Assembly: GCA_025267735.1 (NCBI GenBank)
Contig: CM046297.1
Location: forward strand, 20,982,011-21,046,010
DNA length: 64,000 nt
Direction: 5' to 3'
Source of the DNA: Mactra quadrangularis
Lineage: Eukaryota; Mollusca; Bivalvia; Venerida; Mactridae
Shown here: positions 51,101-57,637 of the stretch, in pieces
Layout of the letters: every line of letters starts with the position of its first letter
Position numbering within the stretch: position 1 is the first letter of the stretch
Made by a program: the position numbers and the translations under genes
The notes under the pieces: generated by a model
Databases searched by the model: none
Told to the model about the DNA's origin: nothing
The model's input: only the letters and a program-made list of their open reading frames with translations

Positions 51101-52134
51101 TGCTCTGTTGAACCTATGTCCAGGCAGCAACATTGGCACTTTGATTAGTGATTGTGACAGCCCTACCCTACATGTCACTGTAGAAATGTCATTTGTGTAG
51201 TCTGATATTCATTTAGACAGAAGTGATTAAACTGAAAACTACTGTGACAGTTATTTTATTTTCTACCCAAACTAATTATAATTGTATAAATTTATCAGAT
51301 TATGTCCTGGTAGGAAACTGCTAAGTGGTTTCCCAATTACTGTAGAAGCAGTAGACCAGTGGTAGGATGCACACTTGGGATCAAGAGGTCCTGGGTTTTA
51401 GTCCCCATAGAGACACTGCTTATTTCCTTGAGCTAGAATTAACCTGTAGTTGCTTCACTCCACCTAGGTGTAAATGGGTACTGTAAGGGTCACCTGCTTG
51501 AAGGTGGTTTAATGATCCGGGATTATTGTAATGCAGCTGGATATGTGTATAAAAACAGAATATAAATAACTTTTTAATTAATTTCAACCTAACAACTAGT
51601 TCCAGTTTTTACATGGGGTTCCCCATGTTTAGTAGTGGACTGTGGCAAATCCACATAAAAATTTGTCGCGGACGATTACATTTGGTTGTGCGCGCGCAAA
51701 TAAAGGGATAATTACCACTGCAATTAATATAGTCCGCATTACGCGTTAACAAGCAGACGATAAGAAGCATATGTATATCTTATCTGGTTTATGTAAGGTA
51801 AAGGTCCCTTGTATCAAACAAAACCACATGTCTGACAGCGCTATCGGCGCTTTGATTAGTAATGGCGACTATACACTTAATGCCACTGTATAATTGGCAT
51901 TACAATATGAATAAAATATTTAATAAGACAAATGTGATTGAAATACTGACTCTCAGTCTGACATAATTTTCTGTTACAGAAGATCAGTTAGAGAAGGAAG
52001 AAGATAAAGAAGCTATAAATAGATTAGTCTCTGATTTACCTGAGAATGAAGAAGATTATCTTGACCTTGACCTTAGTGAGGAAAAACAATTCCTAGATGA
52101 ATATAAAAGTCTACTTCAATCTATGATGTCATAA
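30035..52134 (+). CDS. NUB1: NEDD8 ultimate buster 1 (NUB1), 16 coding exons, 615 aa
   Basis: NUB1 family proteins bind NEDD8 and related ubiquitin-like proteins and deliver them and their conjugates to the proteasome, so they lower NEDD8 conjugate levels (family knowledge). Coding exons: 30035-30151, 31033-31203, 33452-33613, 36580-36709, 39090-39163, 40017-40123, 40800-40909, 42016-42092, 44463-44570, 46033-46084, 46970-47070, 47771-47859, 48456-48561, 49143-49229, 50396-50597, 51980-52134. All introns are GT/AG with matching phases, giving 1845 coding bases plus stop, 615 residues, the same length as the long vertebrate protein. Domains: N-terminal KLWEPPYT motif (about 21-28), ubiquitin-like fold (about 98-165), helical centre with EKGRQALKKKNIPLALPLL and VDNYAILCLDIVWCY, UBA1 (about 365-403), basic stretch (404-427), UBA2 (about 433-475), UBA3 (about 489-531), poly-Ser, acidic C-terminus. 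No break is seen; it appears functional. The ATG has context CAACATGG and only 8 bases of UTR lie in its exon, so an upstream non-coding exon is expected. Confidence 0.95.
30641..30942 (+). repeat. SINE family B in NUB1 intron 1
   Basis: Full-length copy: head GCCTGGCTAGCTCAGTTGGT, B box GGGTTCGATTCCCAGGC, and body ending CAATGTGTTGCTACAGCG then AAACCCAGCAAAC. Confidence 0.75.
31033..31203 (+). CDS. NUB1: NUB1 coding exon 2
   Basis: Residues 40-96, 57 whole codons between a TTACAG acceptor and a GTAAGG donor. It holds the helical segment with ELIGRYSKETGLNVELV and the TTG-like segment SGLATLKVRI that precedes the ubiquitin-like fold in the family. Confidence 0.9.
31275..31681 (+). mobile_element. 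MITE family M2 (GCTGCAACG ends), copy 1, NUB1 intron 2
   Basis: Left AGAGCAGCAACGATTC and right GAATCGTTGCAGCTCT are 16 bp inverted ends. The subterminal parts are rich in ATCGAATCG. Ends of this kind are typical of hAT-type MITEs (family knowledge). Confidence 0.65.
31931..32490 (-). mobile_element. MITE family M2, copy 2, opposite orientation, NUB1 intron 2
   Basis: Starts GGGCTGCAACGTTTCGATTC and ends with GAATCCCATCGAATCGACTT, the reverse of the left part of copy 1. The distal terminal repeat is degraded. Confidence 0.6.
32537..32765 (+). repeat. SINE family C in NUB1 intron 2
   Basis: Head GAGCAGTAGTCCAATGGTAG, B box GAGTTCAATCCCC, body ACCCAGGTGTAAATGGTTAC. It is moderately diverged, with the middle of the tail deleted. 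Confidence 0.7.
33452..33613 (+). CDS. NUB1: NUB1 coding exon 3 (ubiquitin-like domain, main part)
   Basis: Residues 97-150, phase 0 at both ends. Shows a ubiquitin-like strand-turn-helix pattern: IEISLTQNG, LRKSVMEIINET, CQFKMICSGHIINDNISL. Acceptor TTCCAG, donor GTAAAC. Confidence 0.88.
33664..33898 (+). repeat. SINE family C in NUB1 intron 3
   Basis: Head GCTGTGGTTTAGTGGTAGGA; the body includes ACTCCACCCTGGTATAAATG. A 10-base G run at 33836-33845 interrupts the tail. It starts 50 bases after the exon 3 donor. Confidence 0.65.
33946..34170 (+). repeat. tRNA-derived SINE, family D, in NUB1 intron 3
   Basis: The head GGGGGCATGGCTGAGTGGTT resembles a Leu/Ser-type tRNA start; B-box-like GTTGGTTCCAATGC; body CAAGAAACTATCCTGCTTGC and tail AGTGATTGATCTTAGTTGTA. 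Shared with 45322-45545 and, reversed, 11403-11567. Confidence 0.65.
34222..36100. mobile_element. hAT-like non-autonomous element, 1.88 kb, NUB1 intron 3
   Basis: Ends CAGTCACCGCGAAACTCGG and, reversed, CAGTCACCGCGAAACATGG. Flanked by a perfect 8 bp target duplication ATTTAAAC (34214-34221 and 36101-36108), the hAT signature. GGTCCTGT/ACAGGACC and CGGAC motifs recur in the subterminal parts. No transposase domain was found. Confidence 0.85.
36580..36709 (+). CDS. NUB1: NUB1 coding exon 4 (end of ubiquitin-like domain and linker helix)
   Basis: Residues 151-194. It starts with NGSQILVLCLKV, the last strand of the ubiquitin-like fold, then a charged helix ending in SHRAEK. Ends in phase 1; the donor GTGAGT starts at 36710. 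Confidence 0.9.
36789..38480 (+). repeat. SINE family B in NUB1 intron 4, split by a hAT-like insertion
   Basis: The 5' half runs 36789-36975 and the 3' half resumes at 38345-38480. The halves overlap by the duplicated 8-mer GCGCTTAG, which in the intact family occurs once (ATGCGCTTAGTAGTTGG). It therefore gives a natural empty site for the element at 36976-38344. Confidence 0.85.
36976..38344. mobile_element. hAT-like non-autonomous element, 1.37 kb, inside a SINE in NUB1 intron 4
   Basis: Ends CAGGGACCAGGAAATTCGCC and, reversed, CAGGGACCAGGAAATCGCCG. Perfect 8 bp duplication GCGCTTAG (36968-36975 and 38345-38352). The interrupted SINE shows the pre-insertion sequence. Subterminal AATCGGTCC repeats; no transposase domain seen. 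Confidence 0.9.
39090..39163 (+). CDS. NUB1: NUB1 coding exon 5
   Basis: Residues 194-218, including DIQIADQSGKPLQLPPGEKR, a segment strongly conserved in NUB1 (IANQTG...IPPSERK in vertebrates). Acceptor TTATAG, donor GTAAGT. Confidence 0.9.
39520..39722 (+). repeat. dispersed repeat R1, NUB1 intron 5
   Basis: Contains AATAGAAATTACGAAATCAA, GTCTAGATGAAAGCTAAGCA and TTGGTCAACTT. The reverse complement occurs at 41046-41211. Confidence 0.6.
40017..40123 (+). CDS. NUB1: NUB1 coding exon 6
   Basis: Residues 219-254, helical repeat ALTLAIALHEKGRQALKK followed by ALPLLLESDKEF, TPR-like in character. Ends in phase 2 with donor GTAAGT. Confidence 0.9.
40655..40748 (+). repeat. degenerate CTGTGCTG/CTGTACTG simple repeat, NUB1 intron 6
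   Basis: Runs of CTG-N-(A/C)-CTG pentamers immediately upstream of the exon 7 acceptor region; no coding potential. Confidence 0.6.
40800..40909 (+). CDS. NUB1: NUB1 coding exon 7
   Basis: Residues 254-291, containing VDNYAILCLDIVWCYLCL, the most conserved central helix of NUB1. The donor is GTTGGT, weaker than its neighbours. Confidence 0.9.
41046..41211 (-). repeat. dispersed repeat R1, reversed copy, NUB1 intron 7
   Basis: AGCTTTCATCTAGATGAAAA and AGTAATTTCTATTCTTGGAG mirror the intron 5 copy. Together the two copies flank exons 6 and 7. Confidence 0.6.
41613..41845 (-). mobile_element. MITE family M2, old copy in NUB1 intron 7
   Basis: GGGCTGCAATGATTCCATTT at the left, then TTGGAACCCACGATTT and TTGAATTAACTTTCCAGTGA at the right. 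Collinear with copy 2 but heavily diverged. Confidence 0.5.
42016..42092 (+). CDS. NUB1: NUB1 coding exon 8
   Basis: Residues 291-316, QRLQNSENFFHKSYGADLQR, matching the family helix ending in YG..H/LQRL. Acceptor TTACAG, donor GTAGAC. Confidence 0.88.
42128..42275. repeat. small inverted-repeat element, NUB1 intron 8
   Basis: Left TTTGCATTTGCCCTTCTATA and right TATAGAAGGGCTTATGCAAA pair over about 35 bases. It begins about 36 bases after the exon 8 donor. Confidence 0.55.
42445..43941. mobile_element. hAT-like non-autonomous element, 1.50 kb, NUB1 intron 8
   Basis: Ends CAGTGTTCAATCT and, reversed, CAGTGTTCAATCT. TGCAAC flanks both ends (42439-42444 and 43942-43947), a 6 bp direct repeat where hAT would give 8. 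The interior shares GCGTGGGTC, GAAAATGTATGACAT with the element at 36976, so the two are related. Confidence 0.75.
44463..44570 (+). CDS. NUB1: NUB1 coding exon 9
   Basis: Residues 317-352, 36 whole codons: LALFMKLHLLQGIVAFHQ, matching the LFLRLYLLQGI helix of vertebrate NUB1. Acceptor TTACAG, donor GTATTT. Confidence 0.9.
44591..45243. mobile_element. MITE, 653 bp, NUB1 intron 9
   Basis: Ends AGGCCGGTATTCCAT and, reversed, AGGCCGGTATTCCAT are identical over 15 bp, followed by matching subterminal (C/A)GTGAAC-type motifs. It starts 21 bases after the exon 9 donor. Target duplication is unclear. Confidence 0.65.
45322..45545 (+). repeat. SINE family D in NUB1 intron 9
   Basis: Diverged head (AGCCGAATGGTTAGGACATA) with body CAAGAAACTTTATCTACCTG and tail GAGTGATTAATCTCATTTGT, collinear with the copy at 33946. 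Confidence 0.6.
46033..46084 (+). CDS. NUB1: NUB1 coding exon 10
   Basis: Residues 353-370, short exon AEDELKRLDVDDEKIS leading into the first UBA domain. Acceptor TTAAAG, donor GTAAAA. Confidence 0.85.
46686..46928 (+). repeat. SINE family C in NUB1 intron 10
   Basis: Head GAGCAGTGGTCCAGTGGTAG with a deletion between the A and B boxes; body and (CACTTTTACTTTTA) tail retained. It ends about 40 bases before the exon 11 acceptor, so its tail lies in the likely branch-point region. Confidence 0.7.
46970..47070 (+). CDS. NUB1: NUB1 coding exon 11 (UBA1)
   Basis: Residues 370-403: SMGFTEVEARLGLRACDG then AVSHIVKRRE. This is the MGF loop and third helix of a UBA domain, nearly identical to the LGFT.QEARLGLRACDG of vertebrate NUB1. 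Acceptor TTGTAG, donor GTAAGT. Confidence 0.93.
47515..47745 (+). repeat. SINE family A, old degraded copy in NUB1 intron 11
   Basis: Recognisable by AATGGAGAAGTTTCCAGTCT, ACTGGTTATAGACAAAGGTC and the TTGACACAGTGTTAAATC tail. It is diverged, lacks a clean tRNA head, and ends 25 bases before the exon 12 acceptor. Confidence 0.55.
47771..47859 (+). CDS. NUB1: NUB1 coding exon 12 (basic linker)
   Basis: Residues 404-433, dominated by Lys, Arg and Glu (ARKRKEERARKKLVRY). It fits the coiled or nuclear-localising linker between UBA1 and UBA2. Acceptor CTTGTAG, donor GTAAGT. Confidence 0.88.
48456..48561 (+). CDS. NUB1: NUB1 coding exon 13 (UBA2)
   Basis: Residues 433-468, RLIGMGYSKGAAAEALRQS then NNDINMAIE: a UBA domain with the MGY loop. 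Acceptor TTATACAG, donor GTTAGT. Confidence 0.92.
48608..48690 (-). repeat. possible tRNA-like SINE head in NUB1 intron 13
   Basis: The reverse strand contains AAGAGGTCATGGGTTTGAAT, with a B-box-like element, after a degenerate A-box-like stretch. No second copy is seen here, so the call is weak. Confidence 0.3.
49143..49229 (+). CDS. NUB1: NUB1 coding exon 14
   Basis: Residues 469-497: the end of UBA2 (ILQNQPELL), a Pro-rich linker and the first helix of UBA3 (NITDEMIAQ). 29 whole codons. Confidence 0.88.
50396..50597 (+). CDS. NUB1: NUB1 coding exon 15 (UBA3 and poly-Ser)
   Basis: Residues 498-565. CLGFEAEMSHRALIKHKGDI completes UBA3. A run of TCA codons then gives seven serines followed by a Ser/Thr-rich low-complexity stretch. 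The poly-Ser run is a trinucleotide microsatellite in coding sequence. Confidence 0.9.
51110..51195 (+). repeat. dispersed repeat R2, copy 1, NUB1 intron 15
   Basis: GGCACTTTGATTAGTGATTG followed by a CATGTCACTGTA segment, shared with 51825-51905. Confidence 0.4.
51343..51560 (+). repeat. SINE family C in NUB1 intron 15
   Basis: Head GAAGCAGTAGACCAGTGGTA, B-box-like GGGTTTTAGTCCCC, body CACTCCACCTAGGTGTAAAT. The most diverged of the five copies. Confidence 0.65.
51825..51905 (+). repeat. dispersed repeat R2, copy 2, NUB1 intron 15
   Basis: GGCGCTTTGATTAGTAATGG, then AATGCCACTGTA, collinear with 51110-51195. Preceded by a GC-rich stretch and the palindrome ACATGGGGTTCCCCATGT (51613-51630). 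Confidence 0.4.
51980..52134 (+). CDS. NUB1: NUB1 coding exon 16 (acidic C-terminus, stop)
   Basis: Residues 565-615. INRLVSDLPENEEDYLDLDL matches the acidic C-terminal EDIPEHEEDYLD motif of NUB1. The last codons, SMMS and TAA, lie in the first unit of a 33 bp minisatellite (see 52118-52385). Confidence 0.92.
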
Positions 52135-52385
52135 AACTGTGTTCTTTTTATTATATGATGTCATAGAAACTGTGCACTTTTCATTCTATGATGTCATAGC
52201 AACTGTGTTCTTTTCATTCTATGATGTCATAGAAACTGTGTTCTTTTGAATATAAGATGTCATACAAACTGTTTTCTTTTCATTGTATGATGTCATAGAA
52301 ACTGTGTTCTTTTGAATGTAAGATGTCATACTAACTGTTTTCTTTTCATTGTATGATGTCATAAGAAACTGGGTTCTTTTGATAA
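52118..52385 (+). repeat. 33 bp minisatellite spanning the NUB1 stop codon and 3' UTR
   Basis: About eight units of 32-33 bp with core TATGATGTCATAGAAACTGT, starting at about 52123, 52155, 52188, 52221, 52254, 52287, 52320 and 52353. Unit 1 supplies the last codons and TAA of NUB1. Units 5 and 7 share the variant AAGATGTCATAC, so a two-unit block was probably duplicated. Confidence 0.85.
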
Positions 52386-54870
52386 GTCAAAATTTAAGGT
52401 CACCTTAGACAAAGGTCAGTTTACTTGACCTTACCTGAACATTGTGATGTTATCACTGTGATGTTTATTAGAGCTGGGTATCTCCAGCTAGTTTGTATCA
52501 CTACAGTATTATTGTATAATGCATAAAATTTGACCCCGATCTGACCTTTCACATTTGCATCTTAAAATTATCTACATATATCCCGACAAAAATCAGTACC
52601 ACATCTATTCTACATTTCGGCAATTAAGAATTCAAAATGAGCAATCGACCTCAGTGAAATCAAGCATTAATACTACATTTGTATTCAATGTAATGAATAT
52701 TCTTGCATAAAGGTCAGGTCGGGGTCAAACTTTTCACACTATATCAGGATATGTATGTAGGGATACATGTAGTTCATATACAACATGTCTACTGTATAAA
52801 TGGTTGGGAGGAGACAAAAGCAAGCAAGCAGCTGTAAAAATGGTAATTTTATTGTGTGAATTTGCCTTTATCAAGGACACCTTTCTAGAGAAATAACAGT
52901 ATCATTAAAAAAATTAGATTTTTTTCAAGCTAAACATTCACAACTGTCAGTCTTTAGAATAGAACCGGTTGAAAGTTTTTTATTTTAACATGACAGCAAG
53001 TTGCTTTTATCAATTTTCATGTATCTTAGTTTGAGGTACTTTCACAATACACTATTATATATGACTCATATGTATATATTGTTATTGTTATTGTTAAAGA
53101 AAAGCTAAAATCACTGTGACTTTGTTATTTTTATAACATTCCACAATTATCTGACAACATGTTGACAAGTACTTGTTGCTGATAGCCAATGTCACCCGAC
53201 AATACTGTCAAACACACCATGCGACCAACTGATTGAATACTTGCAACCAGTCCCAATCATCATAGTATTGGTCGAGTAGTAGTCTAGTGGCGAGACATTG
53301 CTAAGGACATTCAAAGCTACCTCGGCGATCTAGGCAGATAAACCTCGGATATCATAATGTGAACAAGTAGATCTAACATGGATTCAGTAGAAAAAGTTAA
53401 TTTGATGGAATTTGATTTCTGTGGTAATATAGTCTGAACTACACAGACATACGACGTGTGAGACATATTACTGATGAAATATTTTGATAAAGCCTGTATC
53501 AATTTTATTATTAAATGTTGACATGAAAATGACAGGTGGTCGTGTTTCAATGTATTTGTAGACAATCCATGACCATTTGCTATGATAAAGACTTCTGATA
53601 TATTTTGTAACTAATTAGTATAAAAGCATGCAAATTGTTAGATAATATTGACTTTACACATCCATGTATAACAATAATAGAACTAATTGCCTGTGAGTTA
53701 ATTGCCAGACCTCATAACCTGGTTGTATTTCTACTATGTCTGATTTCCGAGTTATATCTTCATAGATGATAGCCGAGGTTGTTTGGAATTTGCGAAGGAT
53801 TGATGAGTTATGCCTCCGTCCCATAAAATCGTGGCTTGTTGCGGACCCATACGTGCAGACAGCCATAGGCCGTGGGAAGCCTTGCGTATTAAGGTGACGG
53901 TACGCACATGGCACAAAACAACACACCCGTACGGAGCAGTAGCTGGAAGATATGCAAGTTTAATCCATGCTCTGCCATAATTGTGTTCACAATTTGACTT
54001 TTAAACGGATACGTGTATCCATGGCTCAGCTCTCGGACACTGGATAAAAACGTAACAGTCCGTACGAGTACGCAAGAGTTCGTACGAGTCATTGCGGAGC
54101 TTGATCGCACGGCTATTTTTATGTTTATGGGACTGTGGCTTTATGGGTTCGGATCACTGTAGAGGTGATGCTTATTTTTGTGAGCAGGTGTTTACATGGA
54201 TTTACCTTTAAACCAAACATATACTTCATACTGTATGTTGTTGCATCAGTCTGGCATTATTGATTGAGGGTCATAAATTACCATTGATCATAGACAGCCT
54301 AGATATCAACCTTCATTGGCGTAGCTTCCTATAGGCACACAAGGCACGTGCCTACACGTTTTTTTGAAAATACGAAAAAATAAAAAGGCTAAAAATGCCA
54401 AACATGCAAGTGTATGTAGTACTGTAGTTGTCTTAGTTACAATGTTCAGTGTATGACTAAACTACAAGACTGACTTAGTGTTGTGATTTCTTTTTACATA
54501 TAACTGGTAAAATGCTAACAAATGACCTGAAATACTCTAGAATGCAGCTACTGAGATGTAGAATTAAAAAATTTCCGGGGAGCATGCCCTTGGACCCCCT
54601 TATGTTACCTGTTACCTGTGCCTACACAATTATTTTGGGCAAGCTACGCCCCCTGACCTTACTTGGACAAAAGGCGTGTTAGCTTGCAAATATTTTTGAC
54701 TTTTAGGAAGGCTTAAATGGTTGAGATAAAACGCTGCTCTACTAGTATCTGAATCATTGCTTTCAAAACAAAGATCTATCCTATTCTTACAAATCTGCAG
54801 TTACAGTGATACTTTATCCAATTGTTATCCAAATGAAATATAGAAACTATTCAAAGCCCATTACATTGCT
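52386..54870. other. region 3' of NUB1, no gene identified
   Basis: Presumably includes the rest of the NUB1 3' UTR; no unambiguous AATAAA close to the stop was picked out. A GC-rich patch at 53750-54110 has minus-strand open frames of 73 and 90 codons with GRRHNSSILRKFQ. This faintly recalls a DDE transposase but is too short to call. Confidence 0.3.
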
Positions 54871-54872
54871 TC

Positions 54873-55184
54873 TAGGGCTGTCACAATATACCGGTATTCC
54901 GGTGTATTGCAATACACAACTAAGCTTAATTTACGAGAATTTTAACTGAATGGGATTCGTTCGATCGGTTGCACAACATGTATCACAGTCCTAAATAACC
55001 ACAAATAGACTTAAAGATGCTAGATTCTATCAGTCACTGCATGTAAGATTTACAATGTTTCTGTAAATACAGTGGAGGCATAACAAACCAAAAAACACAC
55101 AATATATTGTGGTATGTTTGGCGATACGGTGCTAGCATATTGCAATATATCGAGATACGCTTCTGGCGTATTGTGACAGCCTTA
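54873..55184. mobile_element. MITE, about 312 bp, (AGGGCTGTCACAATA ends)
   Basis: Left AGGGCTGTCACAATATACCG and right GGCGTATTGTGACAGCCTT are inverted. CAATATATTG/TATTGCAATA motifs inside resemble the element at 23018. Confidence 0.65.
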
Positions 55185-55669
55185 ATAAGGGACTTTAATC
55201 AGTTATTTCCCATTGTATACTCTTTAAATAGGTAGGTCCAATTAGTTGGATTACTCGGATTTTACCCTTACTTTTCAATGTCAATTTGCCAAAATTAATC
55301 TTAAATAACTTTTTTGTTAATCATTGAGTTTGCTTGAAATTTAAGCTAAGTATTTTTAGGGTAAAGAACTATCTTAATTTCATCACTTCTGTTAATATCT
55401 TCATTAACAAGACAGATATTAGATGAAATATTTTGTTATCCTTACAAAGGAAATCAAGGATAAAATCAGAGGATTCCAACTGTAAGGACCTACTTACCAA
55501 TTGGATTGCTTCAGATTTTATCAGGGAAAGATAACTGACTAAAGTCCCTAATTGCTTCTTCTTCTACATCAATGCGAGCTCTATGTACGTATATGGTTCG
55601 TACATATATTAATCAAAGCACTGAAAGTACTGGGATATTCATTGTGTTTAGATTTATTGCATTTTTTTT
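55185..55669. other. no gene; small inverted repeat around 55190-55550
   Basis: AAGGGACTTTAATCAGTTAT at 55188 is mirrored by TAACTGACTAAAGTCCCTAA at 55530, and AGGTAGGTCC by GGACCTACTTACC. It is probably another MITE of about 365 bp. Confidence 0.5.
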
Positions 55670-55683
55670 GGGGGGGGGGGGGG

Positions 55684-55925
55684 TTAACGCCGTAGCAACA
55701 CATTGTATAGGTTATATCACGGCGGTCAGTCCACCTACTCACTGTTCCTGGAAATGCTAAATCTCTGGATTTAGCTGTTAACCAACTACAAGGTGCATAC
55801 ACTTCCGTCAGTGACTGACTACTGCTCTACATGGTTTAGAACCAGTGGTAGGAGGGAGAATGGTTTGTAGAAATTATTTCATGACCAGCTCCACGAAAGT
55901 ATGTCCCGCCCGGGAATCGAACGAT
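55684..55925 (-). repeat. SINE family B, reversed, with a 14-base G run at its tail
   Basis: Reverse complement of the family from GCCGTAGCAACACATTGTAT to the head (CGCCCGGGAATCGAACGATT). It is preceded by 14 consecutive G at 55670-55683, which is a C-tract after the SINE 3' end. The A-box half is missing. Confidence 0.7.
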
Positions 55926-56046
55926 TCATTGCATTATTTTTTGCATTTTGGAATTTGAAAGTACAATTTTCACAATCAGAGTGATTTTCAGTTCATACAG
56001 AAATATATGTCCATAATATTCTTCCATTTACGTACGACAGATAATA

Positions 56047-56312
56047 TATCTGGGGCCCAAAAGTTTCTTTACACATTGTTACATTTTGATGTTTTGGAAT
56101 ATACTAAGGTATACTTTACATGTCATTATTAGTTTCACAACTAATATACAGTTTATAATGAACAGTCAATTATGTTCTACCATATATTTTTATTATAAAT
56201 AAACAATAAATATATGAAATAAATTGGGTCTAGATTAACATTTGCGATAAAAAAAGAATAGAAAATAGAAAACAAATTACACGTGTAAAGAAACTTTTGG
56301 ACCCTAGTGTAT
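56047..56312. mobile_element. Tc1/mariner-type MITE, about 265 bp
   Basis: Left GGGGCCCAAAAGTTTCTTTA and right, reversed, AGGGTCCAAAAGTTTCTTTA pair over about 26 bp with TA nearby on both sides. AT-rich interior, no ORF. Confidence 0.65.
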
Positions 56313-56603
56313 ATCTCTTATAGTGTTCGTAAGTTAATGTCTAGCGTTGGATTAATTAAAACAGACAGTACCAAATATGTAATTTTGAAGGGGCAATAGT
56401 ATTGTGTACTGTTGGAATCGTACCAACAAAACTCAAGATATCTACACTTTATGGAACTGAAACAAAATACATGTACATGTATATAAAAACTCGTACATAA
56501 GTTACTAATTAAGAATACTTTATAGATAAATATTTTATGAAATGGTTTTAGAATTTCACCATGCCCTCGGTTAATATCAGTAGTATATGGGCCTCTTTGG
56601 CAT

Positions 56604-56722
56604 CACGGACTGCGCATGCGCGGATGATTTTGTTTTTATTGTCCTGTGTGAAGTATGTAATTCTAAAAATAAATTATTATATCAGCGAACACTTTAGCAT
56701 CACGAATGCGCATGCGCCAATA
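56604..56722 (+). promoter_or_regulatory. two NRF-1-like palindromes upstream of the PC4 gene
   Basis: TGCGCATGCGC occurs at 56610-56620 and again at 56707-56717. Each is preceded by GCATCACG, so the whole 20-base block is duplicated about 97 bases apart. It matches the consensus for NRF-1 in animals (family knowledge); function here is inferred. Confidence 0.5.
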
Positions 56723-56766
56723 TCTGAAAATAGACTTTTATCGACCAATCAGAAAACGTATTAACC

Positions 56767-56775
56767 GTATAAAAC
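56767..56775 (+). promoter_or_regulatory. TATA box of the tandem-PC4 gene
   Basis: ACCGTATAAAACAG, about 50 bases before the ATG at 56821, a good spacing for a short leader. Confidence 0.6.
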
Positions 56776-56820
56776 AGCTCGCTCTGTTCACATTAAATTA
56801 TTCTGACTTAAACCACCAAC

Positions 56821-57306
56821 ATGAGTAGATGTAAACTTGACTTAGGAAATAATCGCTTTATTCAAGTGTGCGAATGGAAAGGAGAACTCAGGGTTGACCT
56901 AAAGGAATGGAATGATGGTAAACCGACTAAAAAAGGCATAAGTCTTACACTCATGCGATGGAAGATGCTGGTGGACTGTTTGGACAACGTAGACAAAAGT
57001 TTGCTAGACCAACAAGCTTACCTCGCTCACCTGGGAGGAAATGTACAATTAAGTATCGAAAAAGGGAATTTTTGTGTAGATGTAAGACAGCATTGGAAAC
57101 CCGAGAACGATGTAGTGCCTACTAAAAAGGGTTTATGTTTGAGACCAAGCGAATACAAACGATTGAAAGAGCTAGTGTCGGAAGTGGGTAAAGCATTGCC
57201 TGAGTTAGACGGTGTGGTTCCCTGTTATCAACAGGGGGATCATATGAACCAGCTAGGTGCATTACAGTGTTCCGAGTGTAACCCCAACGACTTTATGAAT
57301 TGGTGA
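56821..57306 (+). CDS. tandem PC4/SUB1-like single-stranded DNA-binding protein, 161 aa
   Basis: PC4 is a transcriptional coactivator and single-stranded DNA-binding fold of about 60 residues, normally one copy per chain (family knowledge). Here two copies lie in one ORF. Repeat 1 (about 5-57): DLGNNRFIQVCEWKGELRVD, KEWNDGKPTKKGISLTLMRW. Repeat 2 (about 70-131): HLGGNVQLSIEKGNFCVDVR, PTKKGLCLRPSEYKRL. Both keep the signature (K/R)KG(I/L).L...(W/Y)..L. The C-terminus has CSEC, a possible partial zinc knuckle. The ATG follows a TATA box. The ORF is uninterrupted and ends in TGA where a 57 bp tandem duplication covers the stop. Likely role: transcription or replication support for the element; the fold assignment is by eye. 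Confidence 0.78.
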   Translation: MSRCKLDLGNNRFIQVCEWKGELRVDLKEWNDGKPTKKGISLTLMRWKMLVDCLDNVDKSLLDQQAYLAHLGGNVQLSIEKGNFCVDVRQHWKPENDVVPTKKGLCLRPSEYKRLKELVSEVGKALPELDGVVPCYQQGDHMNQLGALQCSECNPNDFMNW

Positions 57307-57384
57307 AGTACCTTTTGAACACTTTGATCCGAGTGTAACCCCAACGACTTTATGAATTGGTGAAGTACCTTTTGAACACTTTGA
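57271..57384 (+). repeat. 57 bp tandem duplication at the end of the PC4 ORF
   Basis: Two copies of a 57 bp block starting TCCGAGTGTAACCCCAACGA at 57271 and 57328, nearly identical. 57 is a multiple of three, and the TGA of the PC4 ORF lies in the first copy. Confidence 0.85.
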
Positions 57385-57409
57385 TTCGAAACAGTATAAG
57401 CGAAGTCAT

Positions 57410-57554
57410 GTTATGTTTAGTTTGTGTGACAGTGACATTGATTGACGATATTAAATTGTGGTTAAGATATGGACAGTTGAAACGAGAGGCACTTGAAGGT
57501 GCCGAGAGATTGTTGGACATTTTAAATATGTACGTTGAACAAAATATGATGTGA
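57410..57554 (+). CDS. small ORF with a hydrophobic N-terminus, unrecognised
   Basis: From the ATG at 57410 the product is about 47 residues. It has one hydrophobic stretch (MLCLVCVTVTLIDDIKLWL) and a charged amphipathic tail. The open frame extends upstream without an ATG to the duplication. It lies between the PC4 and integrase genes on the same strand. It could be a small membrane protein of the element or chance. Confidence 0.35.
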
Positions 57555-57637
57555 TTTTATGTGTTATAAGTATTTTTTGTAAGAATGTTGTATTTTTATA
57601 CATTTTGTATAGTTATATGAGATTAAATAATAATAAA

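Noticed and set aside
53654..54110. Minus-strand ORFs with GRRHNSSILRKFQ, possible DDE transposase fragment
   Set aside because: Only one short resemblance, no catalytic context; too weak to call.
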